From Przewalskia tangutica (Eukaryota > Streptophyta > Magnoliopsida > Solanales > Solanaceae), in NCBI GenBank assembly GCA_029844215.1, contig CM056730.1:54076924-54140923 (forward strand): a stretch of DNA of 64,000 nucleotides, in the 5' to 3' direction. The notes below the pieces were generated by a model. The model searched no databases, had not been told where the DNA came from, and saw only the letters and a program-made list of their open reading frames with translations. This document shows positions 60,568 through 64,000 of the stretch, piece after piece. The translations under genes were made by a program, and so were the position numbers. Within the stretch, counting starts at the first letter, position 1, and each line of letters starts with the position of its first letter.

Positions 60568-61435
60568 GCCAACCAATGGCCAACCAATGGCCAAGATGAA
60601 GCCAAGTGCAAGGCAAGTGTAGGGGGAGGATTTACCCAAGTGTCCTTATCCATCTACTACCCAAAATATCCTACCTAACCTTGACCAAAGGAAAGCCACA
60701 AAATCCTCCAAACAAGGCCATGTTTGCCGTCCACTTGAGGGTGACAAGTGTCACCCTCTCGTTGGTCCAAAATATTTCATCTCTCGGAAAAATCCGCAAA
60801 AATTATTAATGACATAGCCGGAATTTTCCCTACGCAAGCTTTGGAAAACGTTTCGTCGGAAAACGATTTTTTTCGAGTGTTGTGCACAATATTTTCGTCC
60901 AAAGTGTCTAACTAAGGCTAAACTTTTGTACGTACGTCCTCACGTACATACTCAGGAAATACGGGGTATAACAGTTACATCCTTTACAACCCTGCCCACA
61001 ACAGTACTACAGACCTCTAAGAAAGTGACAACAACTATGACGGGACAGGGCCCCGCCATACCCCTGAATGTACAAGAACCTACAGACTCAGGGTAACATA
61101 CCACAAGATAAGCCTCCGGAGAAACGGGGCTTCCCAATACGCTGAATTGTGATCCTATGAGCGAGGATCCACAACCGATGTACCTCTACCTGCGGCATGA
61201 ACGCAGTCCAGAGAGTCGATCTAACAGGTACCAAGTATGTGAAACTGAAATACTGTAAATGAAATCATGACAGTCTATATAAAACATGAGACATGTATGA
61301 TAACCAAACTACAGTTTACAACATAAAAGTAGTCATGTCAAGTCAGGGACTCACACCCTTGAAGTCATCCCTCATGCCCGTGGAACTCCTTCCTCACTGC
61401 CGGCAGTATAGGTATAAATCGTATGATACGTATAA

Positions 61436-61713
61436 CATGTCTCGGCCCATCCCATGGGACTCGAGGTGGAATCGTGTGGAATACATGTCTCGGCCCATCT
61501 CATGGGACTCGATAGGAATCGTATGGAATACATATCTCGGCCCATCTCATGGGACTCGATAGGAATCGTATGGAATACATGTCTCGGCCCATCTCATGGG
61601 ACTCGATAGGAATCGTATGGAATACATGTCTCGGCCCATCTCATGGGACTCGATAGGAATCGTATGGAATACATGTCTCGGCCCATCTCATGGGACTCGA
61701 TAGGAATCGTTCA
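61436..61713. repeat. Minisatellite, 47 bp x 6
   Basis: Unit starts 61436, 61484, 61531, 61578, 61625 and 61672. One unit fewer than 53423-53746; the third unit has CATATCTCGG in place of CATGTCTCGG. Confidence 0.92.
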
Positions 61714-62501
61714 CAACCAATCAGTCGGCCCTCCATCGAGAGACGCGGCGGTATAGAAATACAGTACTTGCACAACAAGGCTATCACACGCAAACATAGG
61801 AAAGTTACACACAACTCAAGGTACTTTCATTTTATGTCAAAGTCCGGGTTTTAACCCCAAAGTACTACATACGTTAAATTCTTTTAAAAGATCCATTTCT
61901 TTTACAAAGGTCACCCGATACCCGTAGTATTAACATAGAGTGACTAACATTTATAAGTAAACCAAAACACTTTCCTTATTAAAATCAAGTAACAACATTC
62001 TTTTCCAAAAGTTCAAGTTTGCCTAATTTCAAATGCTCAAGTCTCTTATTTTCGAAAGATTCCATAGATCATAGTCTTAATCACTTAACGTAATCTCCTT
62101 TTAAAACAATTGAGTAACATATGCCTTATGTGTGAGTAGCTTGTTCTTGTTTATAACCATCTTATTAAAGCAGCCAGGATCTAGGAAATGTAATACAATT
62201 TTGTCTTATCTTAGCTTCTATGCAGATGGAGGTTTCTACGGGTTTTAATATAATTAATTAGTCAATACATTTCCTTTATTAACGCTGCAATGGTTTGTTT
62301 GATACTTATTCTCATTTCCGAAATCAGTAAAACATTATTCTTTAAAAGCCAAGTACTCATTACTCACGAATGAGGTTTCACAACTTTTTAACAAAATTCA
62401 TAGTCCTTAACATTTCATAAAACGTCATTTATAAGTTAAGTCTCTTATCTTTTAAGATCAAGTCTCTTAACTTTTAAAATCAATAAACCATTCTTTTACC
62501 T

Positions 62502-62553
62502 ACATAAAGTCGTTATAACTAACTTCCCATAAAGCTATTATAACACCTTATGT
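62502..62553. repeat. Conserved LTR hairpin
   Basis: Identical to 54535-54586. Confidence 0.65.
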
Positions 62554-62931
62554 TTTAAACCAACCAAAACTCGTTTAGCACACGCGTCGTCTACCGCTAC
62601 ATAGTTCACAACAATCATGCTAGAAAAGATAGGAAGAGGTTCACATACCTCGCGACGATTATCGACAAATAGCAAAACGCTCCAAGTACTTCAACCCGTC
62701 GGCTACTCCTTAAGCCAAGTAGATCACGCCACACGTAGTACTCCACTCCTAAAATGGTCATAGTACTTCTATCAAACCTTTCTTACCATTGAAGACTTAT
62801 ACCAATAAAAAGACCTCTAATTCTACGGAAAATTGGGCGACTTCCCCGTTTTACTCACTTTTCCATCTTTCTCCAAGGCCCGAATAACCGTAATTATATG
62901 CCATATATAAGGTGTAATAATTAAACAACAT

Positions 62932-63123
62932 AAAGAAGGGGATTACACGCCCAAACGGTAACGCGGTTTACTATCACGCCTTCATAATAACAATAAGTAA
63001 AAGAAGGGGATTACGCGCCCAACCGGTAATGTGGTTTACTATCACGCCTTCATAACAATACAATACAATAATTAAAAAGGGGATCACACGCCCAAACGGA
63101 ACGCGATTGAACAATCTTCCCCT
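62932..63123. repeat. Tandem repeat, about 65 bp x 3
   Basis: Same array as 54971-55162. Confidence 0.75.
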
Positions 63124-63823
63124 TAACAAAAATATAAATACAGTCCTTAAGTTGGGGTCCTTGGCCAACTTTGTCCATTTTACTTATCCAAATTACTCAT
63201 TAGTCATACAACTTATATTTCCATTCTTAATATAAGTTATAGTTACTTTGTTATTAGCTTCTTAGCAAGTAAGATACGTTTTTACCATTTTGTGGCTTTC
63301 TTGCCAATTTCCATGTTAGTAACTTAACAAGATCCAAATCCTCCAAACTTTACTCCATATATTATATAATCCATAATATACTTATAATATATGTATAATA
63401 ACCAATTCACAAAGAGGTTTAAGTTTCACTACCTCAAATAGCCCAAGAATATCCAAGTTCTTAAAGTCGCTCCAAGCAAGTCTTAGCTCCAAATCTTTAC
63501 GTTCCAATCCGCTACAAGCAACCCATAGAAGCTCCTAACCAACTTCTCTTCAAGATTCAACTCCAAAAAATGAAGAACACTTAGGGTTTCCAACTAGCAA
63601 CTTTCGGCCAAGGCATGAAAAAGAGGCTAGGGGTGTGAAATCTTTTCCAACTTTTGGTACACAATCTTCCTAACACCTAGGGAAGAACACTTGAGAGTTT
63701 AAGAATTGTTGGACAAATTTAGGTCAAGGAATGACACCATGGCCGAAACCACAAGGCAAGGGAGATAGTATTTGTTCAAGTCTTGAAATGGTTAAGTGTG
63801 GAAGTTTTCATCAACAAGTAGTG

Positions 63824-63832
63824 TATTTATAG
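63824..63832 (-). promoter_or_regulatory. E5 promoter TATA box (5' LTR)
   Basis: CTATAAATA on the minus strand, the likely core promoter of E5. Confidence 0.5.
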
Positions 63833-64000
63833 GACAACCAAGGGCTAGGATGAAGGCAAGTGTGTGGTTGAGATTGGGGACAAGTGTGTGTGGGTCCCAC
63901 AAGCCACTTGTCCACACTAAAATATCTTGCAAGACAAGGCCACTTGTCTTGCCACTTGTCTAGCATATTTCGGCCAAGAGCCACCTAGGGGGGTGACACG

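Larger units (their letters stand above)
58633..60973 (-). mobile_element. Solo LTR SL2, B family, minus orientation
   Basis: From GCCACGACCCG (damaged TGTCACGACCC) to GGGGTATAACA, about 2,341 bp, with the B-specific CACCCAAGTAGTCATACATC segment and no internal region. The right flank is GTTAC; the left copy is not readable (CGATCGCCACG may be a corrupted CAGTTACTGTCACG). The E5 3' LTR shows the uninterrupted site (TATACAGACCGATTTACATCC, about 52961). TATA box at 60559-60567. Confidence 0.85.
46470..64000 (-). mobile_element. E4: Ty3/gypsy LTR element, gag-bearing, runs off the right edge
   Basis: 3' LTR 46470-49664, internal region 49665-51977, 5' LTR from 51978, interrupted near 52825 by E5. 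The right end, and so the second target copy, is outside the window; the left flank is AGCAC. It has the best-preserved gag zinc knuckle in the window but no pol. Confidence 0.88.
52826..64000 (-). mobile_element. E5: Ty3/gypsy LTR element inserted in the E4 5' LTR
   Basis: 3' LTR 52826-56370, internal region 56371-58460, 5' LTR 58461-58632 continuing at 60974 to beyond the window, interrupted by solo LTR SL2. The left terminus is damaged (CACAACCGACCGTGG for TGTCACGACCCG...), so the first base is uncertain by a few positions. Gag present, pol absent. Confidence 0.88.
60974..64000 (-). repeat. E5 5' LTR, remainder, truncated by window end
   Basis: Colinear with about 52970-56028 of the 3' LTR. 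Contains six 47-bp units, the hairpin (62502-62553), the 65-bp repeat (62932-63123) and the promoter TATA box (63824-63832). Confidence 0.9.

Noticed and set aside
1..64000. Centromeric satellite array
   Set aside because: No short monomer repeats over kilobases; periodicity is confined to LTR-internal minisatellites of under 600 bp and two larger duplications. Centromeric location cannot be judged from this window.
46470..64000. A full reverse transcriptase or protease gene
   Set aside because: No YVDD/FIDD-type RT core, no D(T/S)GA protease motif and no integrase DDE core seen on either strand; the only pol pieces are the linker fragments and integrase tails listed.
1..64000. A novel non-transposon biological system
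   Set aside because: Every kilobase can be assigned to an LTR, a retrotransposon internal region or a repeat within them, with no unexplained conserved coding region left over.

Overview
This window is plant (angiosperm) heterochromatin. It consists almost entirely of long-terminal-repeat (LTR) retrotransposons of the Ty3/gypsy type, nested inside one another. I found no host gene, tRNA, rRNA, CRISPR array or prokaryotic feature. The plant assignment rests on four things seen in the sequence: initiator-tRNA-Met primer-binding sites (complement of TGGTATCAGAGC), polypurine tracts directly abutting LTRs, gag remnants beginning MPPRK/MPLRK with retrotransposon gag and CCHC zinc-knuckle motifs, and integrase C-terminal/chromodomain-type remnants. 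LTRs of 2.3-3.7 kb fit the long-LTR chromoviruses (Tekay/Del-like), but that clade name is an inference. The species cannot be named from the sequence.

On the + strand most LTRs start TGTCACGACCC and end GGGGTATAACA, so the elements lie on the minus strand: the LTR 5' end (TGTTATACCCC) is on the right, the 5' LTR is at the higher coordinate, and gag reads right to left. Layout: (i) 1-10006: a tandemly duplicated 4,221-bp block (minus LTR, plus LTR fragment, start of a plus solo LTR), then complete plus-oriented solo LTR SL1 (5768-9494, target-site duplication CATGC) inside an older plus-oriented LTR 'A'. (ii) 10007-46469: an old minus LTR family 'C', present as tandem pieces that include two copies of a captured pol fragment. 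It was invaded by E3 (10634-38523, TSD ACCTC), whose 3' LTR was invaded by E2 (12996-31919, TSD GGTTA), whose internal region was invaded by E1 (16876-26479, TSD ACAAC). (iii) 46470-64000: E4 inserted in C; E5 inserted in the 5' LTR of E4; solo LTR SL2 (58633-60973) inserted in the 5' LTR of E5.

All five elements with two LTRs have internal regions of only about 2.1-2.6 kb: a broken gag, sometimes an integrase/chromodomain tail, and no protease, reverse transcriptase or RNase H. They look like non-autonomous deletion derivatives that would depend on proteins from elsewhere. Many reading frames are further broken by small differences clustered at CTG/CAG/CCG sites; these look like systematic consensus errors at methylated cytosines rather than evolution.

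The most distinctive structures are the chimeric 1.6-kb LTR+pol tandem unit (38529-43000), the 4.2-kb tandem duplication at the left edge, LTR-internal minisatellites whose copy number differs between the two LTRs of one element, and a conserved 52-bp GTTATAAC hairpin in nearly every LTR.
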